A DNA stretch of 39,176 nucleotides from JAYZQT01 sp964412235. Its GTDB lineage: Bacteria > Pseudomonadota > Alphaproteobacteria > MPNO01 > UBA830. Below the pieces are notes generated by a model, which was given only the letters and a program-made list of their open reading frames with translations, was not told the origin of the DNA and searched no databases. A program made the position numbers and the translations under genes. Of the stretch, positions 26,161 to 34,210 are shown in pieces (position 1 is the stretch's first letter; each line of letters opens with the position of its first letter). The stretch is from contig CAYPNT010000018.1 of NCBI GenBank assembly GCA_964412235.1, positions 1 to 39,176 of the forward strand, in the 5' to 3' direction.

Positions 26161-26971
26161 AACGTGCCTGTCCTCCAGTTACCTCAAGGGTTTCACCGGT
26201 GATGTAGGACGACATAGATGAGGCTAGAAATAGTATCGCGTTAGCAGCCTCTTGGGGTGATCCAAGCCTCTCCATCGGTATATTTCTAGATTTTGCAAGT
26301 TCATAAAACCAATCCATTTTTTTCATTCCGGGTGGAATCTCAAGCCCATCAGGCCCTACTCCGCTATCGTACCTCCTACTCCATTGCCCTGAATCCACGA
26401 GACCAATAAGTACCGCATTAACTCGAATATTACGTGGTGCAAATTCTCGTGACATCGATTTTAATAAATTAAGTTGGCCAGCGCGGGTGGCCGCTGTCGC
26501 GATCAAAAACGGTTCAGGTTGTCTCGCTATCAGAGCGCTGGTACAGACGATTGAACCGGCACCCGATTCTTCTAGTAAGGATTCAAACGCCCGGACTGGA
26601 CGCAAAATAGAAAAGAACTTGAGCTCAAATTCGTCACGCCAATCAACATCGCTAGTCGTGTAAAAATTACCAGCGCGCGCCTGGCCAGCATTACATATAA
26701 GTGCATCGCAACGGCCGAACCTCTCCGAAACGCTATCCCGGAGTTCTTCAACAGCTCGTTCATCCAGGACGTCACAGCGGTGGGCAAGGACACTCTTCTC
26801 ATCCCACATTTCACAAAGTTGCTCGGACGCGTGCGCTAAACGCTCTGAGCTGCGTCCACAGATCACCACCTTACCGCCAACGCTAAGTACCGCCTTTGCC
26901 GTAGCAAACCCAATACCCGAAGACCCCCCGGTTACCACCGCAACTTTATTTTCCATATCGACTAAGGTCAT
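26153..26971 (-). CDS. SDR-family protein with degenerate catalytic residues
   Basis: The 272-residue product keeps the SDR cofactor motif TGGSSGIGFATAK (14-26) and CNAG (93-96). The active site is not conserved: Tyr-X3-Lys is Thr159-X3-Arg163 (FLIATAATRAGQLNLLKSM), and the usual Asn of the alpha-4 helix is Lys (FELKFFS). Ser145 in CTSA remains. A subgroup of SDRs with ATSAARAG-like sequence here is known to me but has no assigned reaction. It probably still binds NAD(P) while doing different chemistry, or serves a structural role with the coupled ThDP enzyme. Its stop overlaps the ThDP start by eight bases. Confidence 0.82.
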   Translation of the reverse strand: MTLVDMENKVAVVTGGSSGIGFATAKAVLSVGGKVVICGRSSERLAHASEQLCEMWDEKSVLAHRCDVLDERAVEELRDSVSERFGRCDALICNAGQARAGNFYTTSDVDWRDEFELKFFSILRPVRAFESLLEESGAGSIVCTSALIARQPEPFLIATAATRAGQLNLLKSMSREFAPRNIRVNAVLIGLVDSGQWSRRYDSGVGPDGLEIPPGMKKMDWFYELAKSRNIPMERLGSPQEAANAILFLASSMSSYITGETLEVTGGQARYV

Positions 26972-27085
26972 CGCAGAATCATATAGAATTGTTATCTAAA
27001 GTGTTAAGCTCACAACAATATATGCGTTTCTGTGATTCCACGAACCACATACAACTAAGACATAACACATCTTCGCCACAATCCT

Positions 27086-27916
27086 TCACGGATATTTATC
27101 CAGATGATCTTGTAGCGAAATATTGAATTTTTCAGGCCCTTCAACATAACATGCATGCCCGAGGTCAGGGAGTATTTTGAACGTAGAGCGCGGAAAGCTC
27201 TCGGCTATTAGTTTGCATGTTTCGGGAGGAGTGACGGTATCCGCACCGCCGACCACTACCGATACCGGGAATAGAACTTCTACCGCATCAACAATTATAT
27301 TATTTAGAACCAGCAACTCCACCGCTTGCCGGTATCCATCGGGTCGGATTTCAGACATTACCTTCTCAACACGCTCGCACGCCCATTTTGGAGCCGCGGA
27401 AGATAGTAGATTTGAGTGTCGGCTTCTAGCCAAACCCTTCGGCCCTAACGTCTCTAACAATTCTATCCGTCCGGTTCTACGTTCATTTTGAATTTCTTCT
27501 CCTTGGGACCCATATCCCATAGCAGGAGAAACAAGCATGAGACTTTTAACACGCTCACTCTTCTCTCTCGCAAATCTGCAAGCCATCATCGCGCCAAGCG
27601 AGTGGCCGACAAGATGGCAGGCCGTCACCCCCAGGGCGTCCAGAAAGGTTTCTAATCTTCCAGCGTAATCGGCTGCCGAAGGCGCACTGGGGGTTACGGG
27701 AGCCGAACCGCCGTAACCCGGGGCATCCCACGCGATCACGTGATAAAAATCAGCCAAGCCCAACAGTTGTGAACACCAGGATTCCGAACCCGAGCCAATA
27801 CCGTGCAACAAGACAAGTGGGGTACCAGAACCCAATTCGCGGTATGTGACAACTCCGTCCCGTGTATCAACAGTTTTTCGTTCGTTTTCGGAAATTGTAT
27901 ACAAAAGTGTTCCCAT
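27086..27916 (-). CDS. Alpha/beta-fold hydrolase
   Basis: The 276-residue product has the complete alpha/beta hydrolase triad: nucleophile Ser106 in VGHSLGAMMA, acid Asp226 in VVGGADTVTP, and His254 in LPDLGHACYVEGP. The oxyanion-hole motif VLLHGIGSGSESW is near residue 36. The layout resembles meta-cleavage product hydrolases and RutD-type or ester hydrolases. The ATG at 27916 (GAGGAAAG upstream) is preferred to an in-frame TTG at 27982 that would add a 22-residue basic tail. Its place between a cupin and an SDR in the catabolic run supports a role in cleaving a C-C or ester bond of a pathway intermediate. Confidence 0.87.
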   Translation of the reverse strand: MGTLLYTISENERKTVDTRDGVVTYRELGSGTPLVLLHGIGSGSESWCSQLLGLADFYHVIAWDAPGYGGSAPVTPSAPSAADYAGRLETFLDALGVTACHLVGHSLGAMMACRFAREKSERVKSLMLVSPAMGYGSQGEEIQNERRTGRIELLETLGPKGLARSRHSNLLSSAAPKWACERVEKVMSEIRPDGYRQAVELLVLNNIIVDAVEVLFPVSVVVGGADTVTPPETCKLIAESFPRSTFKILPDLGHACYVEGPEKFNISLQDHLDKYP

Positions 27917-28010
27917 GAATCTATTTCTTTCCTCGGAAAGAAAAGTGTTTTCTATCCGCGAGATAGAATTCTTTTTATACAAATAAAAACAATGGCTTAA
28001 GATCTTTTTT

Positions 28011-28577
28011 TCAAGCTTTTACCCTTTTAACAGACGCAAGCGGATGATCTCGAGGATAAGAAGGGGTTACCGGCTTAGTTGCACCTAACATAACGCACAT
28101 TAAGGCTTCTTCTTGACCTTCATTGACAAGACCGCGATACACGCCTGGCGGTACCGAGAAAAGATCGCGTTCAGCAAGCACTGTTTCCCAGTTCTCATCA
28201 CCATCCTGGATAGTCAAACGGATACTGCCCCGAAGCATAAAAAAGACCTCTTCAACATCTACATGAAGGTGTGGTGGCCCCTCACACCCTGGTGGAAGCA
28301 CCATAGTTGAAAACGTAAAGTGTTCAGATTGGACGGTATTCATATCGGAACCCTTGCCTGTACCTCCTGTACCCATATATCGCATTTGGGCACGGCGATA
28401 CTTCGGGTCAAAATCCGCCTGAAACTTGAGAACATCCCAATCATATTGACGGGTGTCGAAGCGCGCCACACGAGTCTCCATCCATTCATCAAAACTCTGC
28501 CCTTCAGCCTTACGCCACCCGGGCAATTGCTCTTCTCGTCCATCAGCGCCCATTGCCTGCACCGTTCCTGAATCCAT
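28011..28577 (-). CDS. Cupin-domain protein
   Basis: Starting at the ATG at 28577, which has a perfect AGGAGGT six bases upstream, the product is 188 residues. The cupin core has its first motif at GPPHLHVDVEEVFFMLRGS, with His103, His105 and a Glu at 109/110 as probable metal ligands; the second motif follows at FSVPPGVYRGLVNEGQEEA, where the usual His is replaced by Tyr. The N-terminal 80 residues are extra. It may be a dioxygenase, isomerase or binding protein for a pathway intermediate. The ribosome site overlaps the stop of the upstream SDR gene, so the two are coupled. Confidence 0.83.
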   Translation of the reverse strand: MDSGTVQAMGADGREEQLPGWRKAEGQSFDEWMETRVARFDTRQYDWDVLKFQADFDPKYRRAQMRYMGTGGTGKGSDMNTVQSEHFTFSTMVLPPGCEGPPHLHVDVEEVFFMLRGSIRLTIQDGDENWETVLAERDLFSVPPGVYRGLVNEGQEEALMCVMLGATKPVTPSYPRDHPLASVKRVKA

Positions 28578-28591
28578 CTTATTACCTCCTG

Positions 28592-29350
28592 TCAATTAAA
28601 GACGAAGCCCCCATTTACGGGCAAGAGTTGCCCTGTAACAAAATCTGCGGCATCGGATAATAAATACATCACTGTACCGGTTATATCCTCTGGCTTCTGT
28701 TTTCTATTTATCGACCGCCCCTCGACATATTGGCGATGCCGCTCTTCAGGAACGTATTCCGTGGCTTCAACAAGAGTGAGCCCTGGGGCCACAGCATTAA
28801 CCGCTATCCCATCGGATCCTAATTCCCTTGCAAGTGACCGTGTCATCGAAATCACGGCCCCCTTGGAGGCAACATAGTGAAGTAGTTTTGGAGCACCCCA
28901 CATCGCTGTGTCAGATGCCAAATTAACGATCTTACCATTGCCAGCCCCGCGAAGAGCCCCAGAGAACGCCTTAATTGCGAGCCAAGTACCACGAACATTT
29001 ACGGCCATTACACGGTCCCAAGTATCAAGGTCTATTTCTTCGGCAGTTTTACCGCCGATCCCCGTTGCTATAGCCCCACAATTTACCAAACCATCAATTC
29101 CGCCCAAAATGCGTTGTGCATCTTCTGAGAGCAATTCCACAGACTTCGGGTCTGCTAAATCAAGGGGCCGAAAGTAAATTTCGCCATCACCTGAGAGATC
29201 GTTTGCTGTTTGCCGGCCGCGGTCTTCAAGAATATCACCAATAACTACTCTCGCACCGGATCCGATAGCTGCTTTTGCAAAAGCGCGCCCCAGACCGCGA
29301 GCACCACCAGTAATGACTACACGCTTATTATTGAGCGAAATAACGCTCAT
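28592..29350 (-). CDS. Short-chain dehydrogenase/reductase
   Basis: The 252-residue product is a regular SDR: TGGARGLGRAFA (14-25), Asn118 in VNVRG, Ser146, Tyr159-X3-Lys163 (HYVASKGA) and the C-terminal VTGQLLPVNGG. All catalytic residues are present, in contrast to the SDR at 26153. GGAG lies twelve bases before the ATG. It starts 18 bases after the Rieske oxygenase and its stop overlaps the ribosome site of the cupin gene. By position it most likely oxidises an alcohol or dihydrodiol produced by the oxygenase. Confidence 0.9.
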   Translation of the reverse strand: MSVISLNNKRVVITGGARGLGRAFAKAAIGSGARVVIGDILEDRGRQTANDLSGDGEIYFRPLDLADPKSVELLSEDAQRILGGIDGLVNCGAIATGIGGKTAEEIDLDTWDRVMAVNVRGTWLAIKAFSGALRGAGNGKIVNLASDTAMWGAPKLLHYVASKGAVISMTRSLARELGSDGIAVNAVAPGLTLVEATEYVPEERHRQYVEGRSINRKQKPEDITGTVMYLLSDAADFVTGQLLPVNGGFVFN

Positions 29351-29367
29351 TAGGGTTATGCTCCTTC

Positions 29368-30423
29368 TTATTCAGCCGCCTCGACCCCATGTTCCGAAGC
29401 ATTCGCCAATGCGATCAATTGATCCTTGGCTTCTGTTTCCAATATTCGCCGAACCCGAGCCAACCCTGTATCATGCTGGTATAGAAATTCCTTTTCCTGT
29501 GCGCCCGAGTCCATCCCCTCAAGAACCATTCTATCTTGTTCCAAAACATCCCAATGAAGTGTTTCTAATCGGTTCCGATACATAAATTTCCAGACGTCAC
29601 TCTGCCATCCTTGGACTTTGCGGGCACGCCAGAAAAATACTCTGCAGTTGTTTTCATCGATGGGAGTCACAAAGCCCATAATACCGAAATTCCCGCCCGG
29701 TCCGGCTTCTTTCCGATAAGGTAGAGGCGAAACCCTAAGCCAAAAGGCTCCAGTATCCCCCCATTCTATCCAATCAAAGTTGATATCGCGCTGGTCTAAC
29801 TTTCCAAAGATGAAGCCAGTCTCGGTTTTATCAACCTGCATTTTGGCTTCTTTGTCACCCTCGGCCATAGAATGAGAAATAGCGTGCAAATAGGCACCGT
29901 GCATTGGGTCCATAACATTATCAACAGCCGCAACCCAATTGCACTTCCAGTGCGCCGTACAGAGTATTGTTGTCCACTCGTCGGAAACGAATTCCTCCGG
30001 TAAATTGAACTCCTGGGCTTCTTGATGAAGTTCATCCCCAAACCAAACGAATATTCCGCCCATATGCTCAAAACAGGGATACGCCCGGATCATCTTTTGT
30101 CCGATCATTGGGCAATCTGTCATAGCGGGGACATTCTTCACAACACCGTCGCCCCCAATTTCCAGACCATGATACCAACACGCTATTCGATCGCCAATAT
30201 TCCAACCCATTGAGAGCCTAGCACCTCGGTGAGGACACCGATCCTCAAGACAATGGACGGACCCCTCTTTATCACGCCAAACAACAATTTTCTCCCCCAA
30301 CCGTGTCAGCCCGCGGGGTTCATCAGTAATCATCCAACTGGCCGCAACCGGCCACCAACGGTTAAGAGGTCCCAACGCCACCCGGCGCTGGATTGATTCG
30401 GGGGAAACCATAGGACCTGTCAT
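29368..30423 (-). CDS. Rieske oxygenase, phthalate/vanillate-demethylase type
   Basis: The 351-residue protein is a single-subunit Rieske oxygenase. The [2Fe-2S] ligands are Cys63-X-His65 (DRCPHRGARL) and Cys82-X2-His85 (CWYHGLEI). The mononuclear iron site is Asp172-X2-His175-X4-His180 in NVMDPMHGAYLHAIS. The layout (NRWWPVAASWMITDEP at the N-terminus) matches phthalate dioxygenase, VanA and related monooxygenases that demethylate or hydroxylate aromatics. A reductase gene is absent nearby. GAGAGGAG precedes the ATG. It is the second gene of the long minus-strand run and the likely first oxidative step of that pathway. Confidence 0.92.
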   Translation of the reverse strand: MTGPMVSPESIQRRVALGPLNRWWPVAASWMITDEPRGLTRLGEKIVVWRDKEGSVHCLEDRCPHRGARLSMGWNIGDRIACWYHGLEIGGDGVVKNVPAMTDCPMIGQKMIRAYPCFEHMGGIFVWFGDELHQEAQEFNLPEEFVSDEWTTILCTAHWKCNWVAAVDNVMDPMHGAYLHAISHSMAEGDKEAKMQVDKTETGFIFGKLDQRDINFDWIEWGDTGAFWLRVSPLPYRKEAGPGGNFGIMGFVTPIDENNCRVFFWRARKVQGWQSDVWKFMYRNRLETLHWDVLEQDRMVLEGMDSGAQEKEFLYQHDTGLARVRRILETEAKDQLIALANASEHGVEAAE

Positions 30424-30435
30424 ATCCCGCTCCTC

Positions 30436-30669
30436 TCAAGAAAGCTCCGCCATGGCCTCACGAAAACTATCAGTGGTCCAAGGCTTATTATGTTCATCAA
30501 AAATCTTATTACGGTTTAGGTGGGACACTATGTCATCCAATTCGGTGACCCCATCCGCGAAACCTGATTCCATACCTAATGACAGACGTTTTTCAAACTC
30601 TGTTTGCTGGCGCCTTCTGGTTTGCCACACCACATTTCCGGGCTCACGGATACGGTCTTCTTGCTTCAT
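30436..30669 (-). CDS. Small recombinase-like helix-domain protein
   Basis: The 77-residue product starts MKQEDRIREPGNVVWQTRRR and ends with LNRNKIFDEHNKPWTTDSFR. The C-terminal half resembles the helical domain found in resolvase-type recombinases (LN..GI....G..WT...L), but no catalytic domain is present, so it is not a recombinase. It precedes the Rieske oxygenase by 12 bases and is the first gene of the run. I know similar small proteins beside Rieske oxygenases in catabolic operons; their role is unknown. A regulator or oxygenase partner would both fit. Confidence 0.65.
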   Translation of the reverse strand: MKQEDRIREPGNVVWQTRRRQQTEFEKRLSLGMESGFADGVTELDDIVSHLNRNKIFDEHNKPWTTDSFREAMAELS

Positions 30670-30818
30670 TGACTACCTTTGTTTTCTTTTTTTACTACTT
30701 TAAGTAACTATTTTGATCAAAAACAATGCAGTACGTTTGATTACTATAAAATGTCAACCGAACAAACATGTTAATAGATTTTAATAGGATTTGCCTCTAT
30801 TGAGGATAGTATTAACAC

Positions 30819-31694
30819 ATGACCTCTACATCCGTAACCGGCGAACAAGATATTGTAGCCCGTGAATACGTGCGAAAGGTAACTCGCACATCGGGGTCTA
30901 CCTTCTACTGGGGCATGCGTATTCTCCCAAAAGATAGACGGGACGCTATGTTCGCTATTTATGCTTTTTGCCGAGCGGTGGATGATATAGCTGATGGTCC
31001 TGAAACCACAGAGGTGAAAATTACGGCTTTAAGTCATTGGCGACAATCAATAAACGAAATATATGACGGTCGAGACCTAACTCAAAAGCCACCACTCTTA
31101 CATGCGTTAGCTCGGGCGATACGCGAATACACCCTCGAAAAAAAAGATTTTATTGAAGTAATATCCGGCATGGAGATGGATGCGAATGGCTCAATGATTG
31201 GTCCAGATTGGGCACGACTTCAACAATACTGTGAACGAGCAGCAGGTGCAGTTGGACTGCTCTCTGTTCGAGTATTTGGTGATAGTAGCCCGAAGGCAAA
31301 AGACTTTGCTATCACCTTGGGTACTGCTCTCCAATTAACCAATATTCTGCGCGACATAAGAGAAGATGCAACAATGGGACGCGTCTACCTCCCACTGGAA
31401 CAATTGCGCACCCAGGAACTTCATCATTGTTCACCCGAGGAAATTCTAGTACATCCTAAACTACCGGAAATGTGTCTTTCCGTGGCAATGCGAGCACGCG
31501 AAAAGTATGAAGAAGCAGACTATCTTCTCAGAGATTGCAACACCCAAAAATTAAAACCAGCAATTATAATGATGATAAAATATAGAAGAATTCTTGAAAG
31601 ACTTATTAACAACGGCTGGCAGGACCTTGAACAAGAGGTGCAACTGCCTCTCATAGAAAAATTTTGGATAACATGCCGCTATGGTTTGTTATAA
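30819..31694 (+). CDS. hpnD: Presqualene diphosphate synthase, hopanoid biosynthesis
   Basis: The 291-residue product is a trans-isoprenyl head-to-head synthase. It has SGSTFYWGMRILPKDRRDAM near residue 25, the first aspartate motif Asp55-X3-Asp59 (CRAVDDIADG) and the second Asp179-X3-Asp183 (NILRDIREDATMGRVYLP). The FYW and FCRAVDDIAD signatures point to HpnD, which condenses two farnesyl diphosphates into presqualene diphosphate, rather than to phytoene synthase. It stands alone: hpnC, hpnE and shc are not in the window. It diverges from the catabolic run across a 149-base gap that should hold both promoters. Confidence 0.82.
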   Translation: MTSTSVTGEQDIVAREYVRKVTRTSGSTFYWGMRILPKDRRDAMFAIYAFCRAVDDIADGPETTEVKITALSHWRQSINEIYDGRDLTQKPPLLHALARAIREYTLEKKDFIEVISGMEMDANGSMIGPDWARLQQYCERAAGAVGLLSVRVFGDSSPKAKDFAITLGTALQLTNILRDIREDATMGRVYLPLEQLRTQELHHCSPEEILVHPKLPEMCLSVAMRAREKYEEADYLLRDCNTQKLKPAIIMMIKYRRILERLINNGWQDLEQEVQLPLIEKFWITCRYGLL

Positions 31695-31758
31695 ATTAAA
31701 CGACATTATATTTGATGAGAAACTCTTGGACAATGGGCATAGCATAGACTTGCCTAGA

Positions 31759-33012
31759 TCAGGCTCTTAATGGCAAACGAGTTTTAGTGAGTATTAAAAT
31801 CATAATAGCCACGTTAAGGATGTTCCACGCTATGCCGTGTGCGAATGCAGCCATATATGAACCGGTATAATCGTAAATCCAACCGGAAAACCACCCGCCG
31901 AATCCCATTCCAACTATTGTCATCATAATTAGAAAACCCACACGCTCAGCGGCAATACGAGCCTTCATGTACTCCCTAACAATGATTGCATAGCTTGGGA
32001 CAATGCCGCCCTGCGCGATGCCAAACATTAACGAAATAACATATAGCGACGCCAATCCATCAAAAGGAAGATAGAATACGAGTGCCACAGCCTGCAGAAT
32101 GGAACCAATCAGTAATGTTCGGACGCCCCCGATATAGTCAGCTACAAACCCTGACACCACCCGCGTGAGCGCACCACCTGCGAGCATCAGAGCCAACATT
32201 TCTGCACCGCGCGCCGAGCCATACCCTAAATCACTGCAGTAGGCGACGATATGCACCTGTGGCATTGACATCGCGACGCAACAAGAAATCCCCGCAACGG
32301 ACAAAAGAACGATGAGGGCCGTTGGTGATAAAGTGATCGTTTTGTTAACGAAAAGCCGGCGGCCTGCATCCGAAAGTAATTTTTGAGTTTTTTCAGGATC
32401 TTCTTTGGGGGGATCTCTCCGTAACAACAGAACAAGAGGAATCTTTGTAGACACAAGAATTAACGCAATAATTAAATAAACGGTGCGCCAACTGTATTCA
32501 CTTAACAAGTATGTAATTAAGAGAGGCCAGATCACACCACCAATGTAGTTACCACACGCGCAAATAGCGACCGCGACACCTCTTCGCTCTCGAAACCAAT
32601 GAGATATGTCGGCAATCAGCGGGCCAAAGCTCGCTGCAGTACCAATTCCTATAAAAAACCCCTGGATCAATGCGAAGGTCCATATATCGGATGACATTGC
32701 CGTCCCCACATGACCCAGGGCCATTCCGATCCCCGCTATAATAATCGGTTTTACAATCCCCCAGCGATCAACATAACGACCAAATAAGACATTGCCCGCT
32801 GCGAAACCGACCATGGTCAACGTGTAAGGAATTGTGGCATCAGCGCGACTGAGCGAAAATTCCGATTGCAACTCGGGGAGTATCACGACAACACCCCAAA
32901 ACCCTATGCTACCCAACGTTGCAAGCGTGATGGAAACGGTCAGGCGCATCCACGCGTAGGGGCCGTCAATCAGGCTCTCACTGGTTCCACTCGTCCCAAA
33001 AATAATTTTCAA
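31759..33012 (-). CDS. MFS transporter, monocarboxylate/oxalate-formate-like
   Basis: The 417-residue protein has twelve predicted membrane helices. The loop 2-3 motif GRYVDRWGIVKP and the N-terminal DGPYAWMRLTVSITLATLGS resemble the monocarboxylate/oxalate:formate antiporter branch of the MFS. A TTG start at 33012 with GAGAAAG upstream keeps the DGPYAW segment, which is usual in this branch. It lies 95 bases downstream of the Pht5-like gene and probably imports the acid that is activated by the ligase at 34211-35687. Confidence 0.87.
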   Translation of the reverse strand: MKIIFGTSGTSESLIDGPYAWMRLTVSITLATLGSIGFWGVVVILPELQSEFSLSRADATIPYTLTMVGFAAGNVLFGRYVDRWGIVKPIIIAGIGMALGHVGTAMSSDIWTFALIQGFFIGIGTAASFGPLIADISHWFRERRGVAVAICACGNYIGGVIWPLLITYLLSEYSWRTVYLIIALILVSTKIPLVLLLRRDPPKEDPEKTQKLLSDAGRRLFVNKTITLSPTALIVLLSVAGISCCVAMSMPQVHIVAYCSDLGYGSARGAEMLALMLAGGALTRVVSGFVADYIGGVRTLLIGSILQAVALVFYLPFDGLASLYVISLMFGIAQGGIVPSYAIIVREYMKARIAAERVGFLIMMTIVGMGFGGWFSGWIYDYTGSYMAAFAHGIAWNILNVAIMILILTKTRLPLRA

Positions 33013-33107
33013 AAAATAACTTTCTCGCGATACTGTCCCAAGCTACCATTTTTTGCGGGCCTTAGGCGATGGCACGGGAGCAAACAAATACTTTTACGGC
33101 GAATACA

Positions 33108-34103
33108 CTATTCCACGCGACCGTGAATTGGAGCAAACAAGCTCTCCAATCCTACCTCTTCCTTTATAAAGTTCTGTTGGTGCATATATTTTACGAGAGC
33201 CTCCAGCGTGGGCCGATTTTCTTCAATACCATAGGGCCACGGATCGCCACCGAAGACGTCGTCAATTTCTCGCAGATCATCAAACAACCAAGGCAACATG
33301 TACTTTTGAGCACCCGAAAAGTACATTTGGTTAATCGCCCAGTCTTTGGCCGCAAGAAAAGCCTTATACAAACTCTGCGCGATCCATTTATTGCTTTCAT
33401 AAATATCTCGCCGAATGACAACACAGTGCATTATTGGATGGATACGGTGTTCTTCGTAGTACCGTTTTTCTTCCTGGCGAAAGTCAGGAAATAAGTGGGC
33501 AACCTTGTCGGGATGAGTACGCACAGATTCGGGCATTCGAGACCCGAGGACAGCATCAATCTCTCCATCTGCAAGCATCTGGGAGAGCGACTTATTAGAC
33601 GTATTTGACGATATTTTGATTGGTTTGGTTAATTCGGGAGGGGCAGGAGGATCGCCATGGGTACCAGCTTTTTCGACTGCGCCTTGTATCCATTGAACAT
33701 CGGAAAGATCGACGCCGTATATGTTCTCAAGATCCCCTCGTATCCATATCGCTGCAGTTTGGGTATAGAGAGGTGTCCCAATTCGTTTTCCCGCCAAATC
33801 CTTTGGTTCGTGAATACCCGCCCCGCGGTTTACGCAGATAAATGCATGCCGAAAAGCCTTAGAGGGAAAAACCGGGAGGGCAACAAAGGGGCTCGTGCCC
33901 TTCGCTGTCATCGTAATGTATTCTGCCAGGGACATTTCGGAAAGATCAAATTCTTGCAGGCCAACCATGCGATCAAAAATTTCACGCGGCGCTTGAATTT
34001 CAATGAAATTCAAATCAATCCCTTCAACGGGAATTATGCCGTAATTAAGAGCTTCCATGCGGTCGTAAGGCCCGCAAGCAAAGGTCAACGGTAATTTGGA
34101 CAT
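33108..34103 (-). CDS. 4,5-dihydroxyphthalate decarboxylase-like / NMT1-type binding protein
   Basis: The 331-residue product starts LTFACGPYDRMEALNYGIIP and contains FDLSEMSLAEYITMTAKG, PVFPSKAFRHAFICVNRGAG and LAGKRIGTPLYTQTAAIWIR. These match the Pht5 family, annotated as 4,5-dihydroxyphthalate decarboxylase and related in fold to periplasmic binding proteins of the NMT1 type. There is no signal peptide, which favours a cytosolic enzyme over a transport binding protein. GGGGAG lies eight bases before the ATG. Its neighbours, an acyl-CoA ligase upstream and an MFS carrier downstream, support a role in aromatic acid catabolism. Decarboxylation is an inference from the family. Confidence 0.82.
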   Translation of the reverse strand: MSKLPLTFACGPYDRMEALNYGIIPVEGIDLNFIEIQAPREIFDRMVGLQEFDLSEMSLAEYITMTAKGTSPFVALPVFPSKAFRHAFICVNRGAGIHEPKDLAGKRIGTPLYTQTAAIWIRGDLENIYGVDLSDVQWIQGAVEKAGTHGDPPAPPELTKPIKISSNTSNKSLSQMLADGEIDAVLGSRMPESVRTHPDKVAHLFPDFRQEEKRYYEEHRIHPIMHCVVIRRDIYESNKWIAQSLYKAFLAAKDWAINQMYFSGAQKYMLPWLFDDLREIDDVFGGDPWPYGIEENRPTLEALVKYMHQQNFIKEEVGLESLFAPIHGRVE

Positions 34104-34210
34104 CTATTTAACTCCCCATTTTAGATCTAAGGACCGATACTCTCTGCTCTGTGTTGATGTCTTACCAGAGGCGGAATGATAGGGCCCACAAAGTTGCCGT
34201 TAATTCAATA

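Noticed and set aside
30436..30669. Remnant of a site-specific recombinase or mobile element
   Set aside because: There is no catalytic domain, no repeats or transposase nearby, and the gene is well spaced in a catabolic operon.
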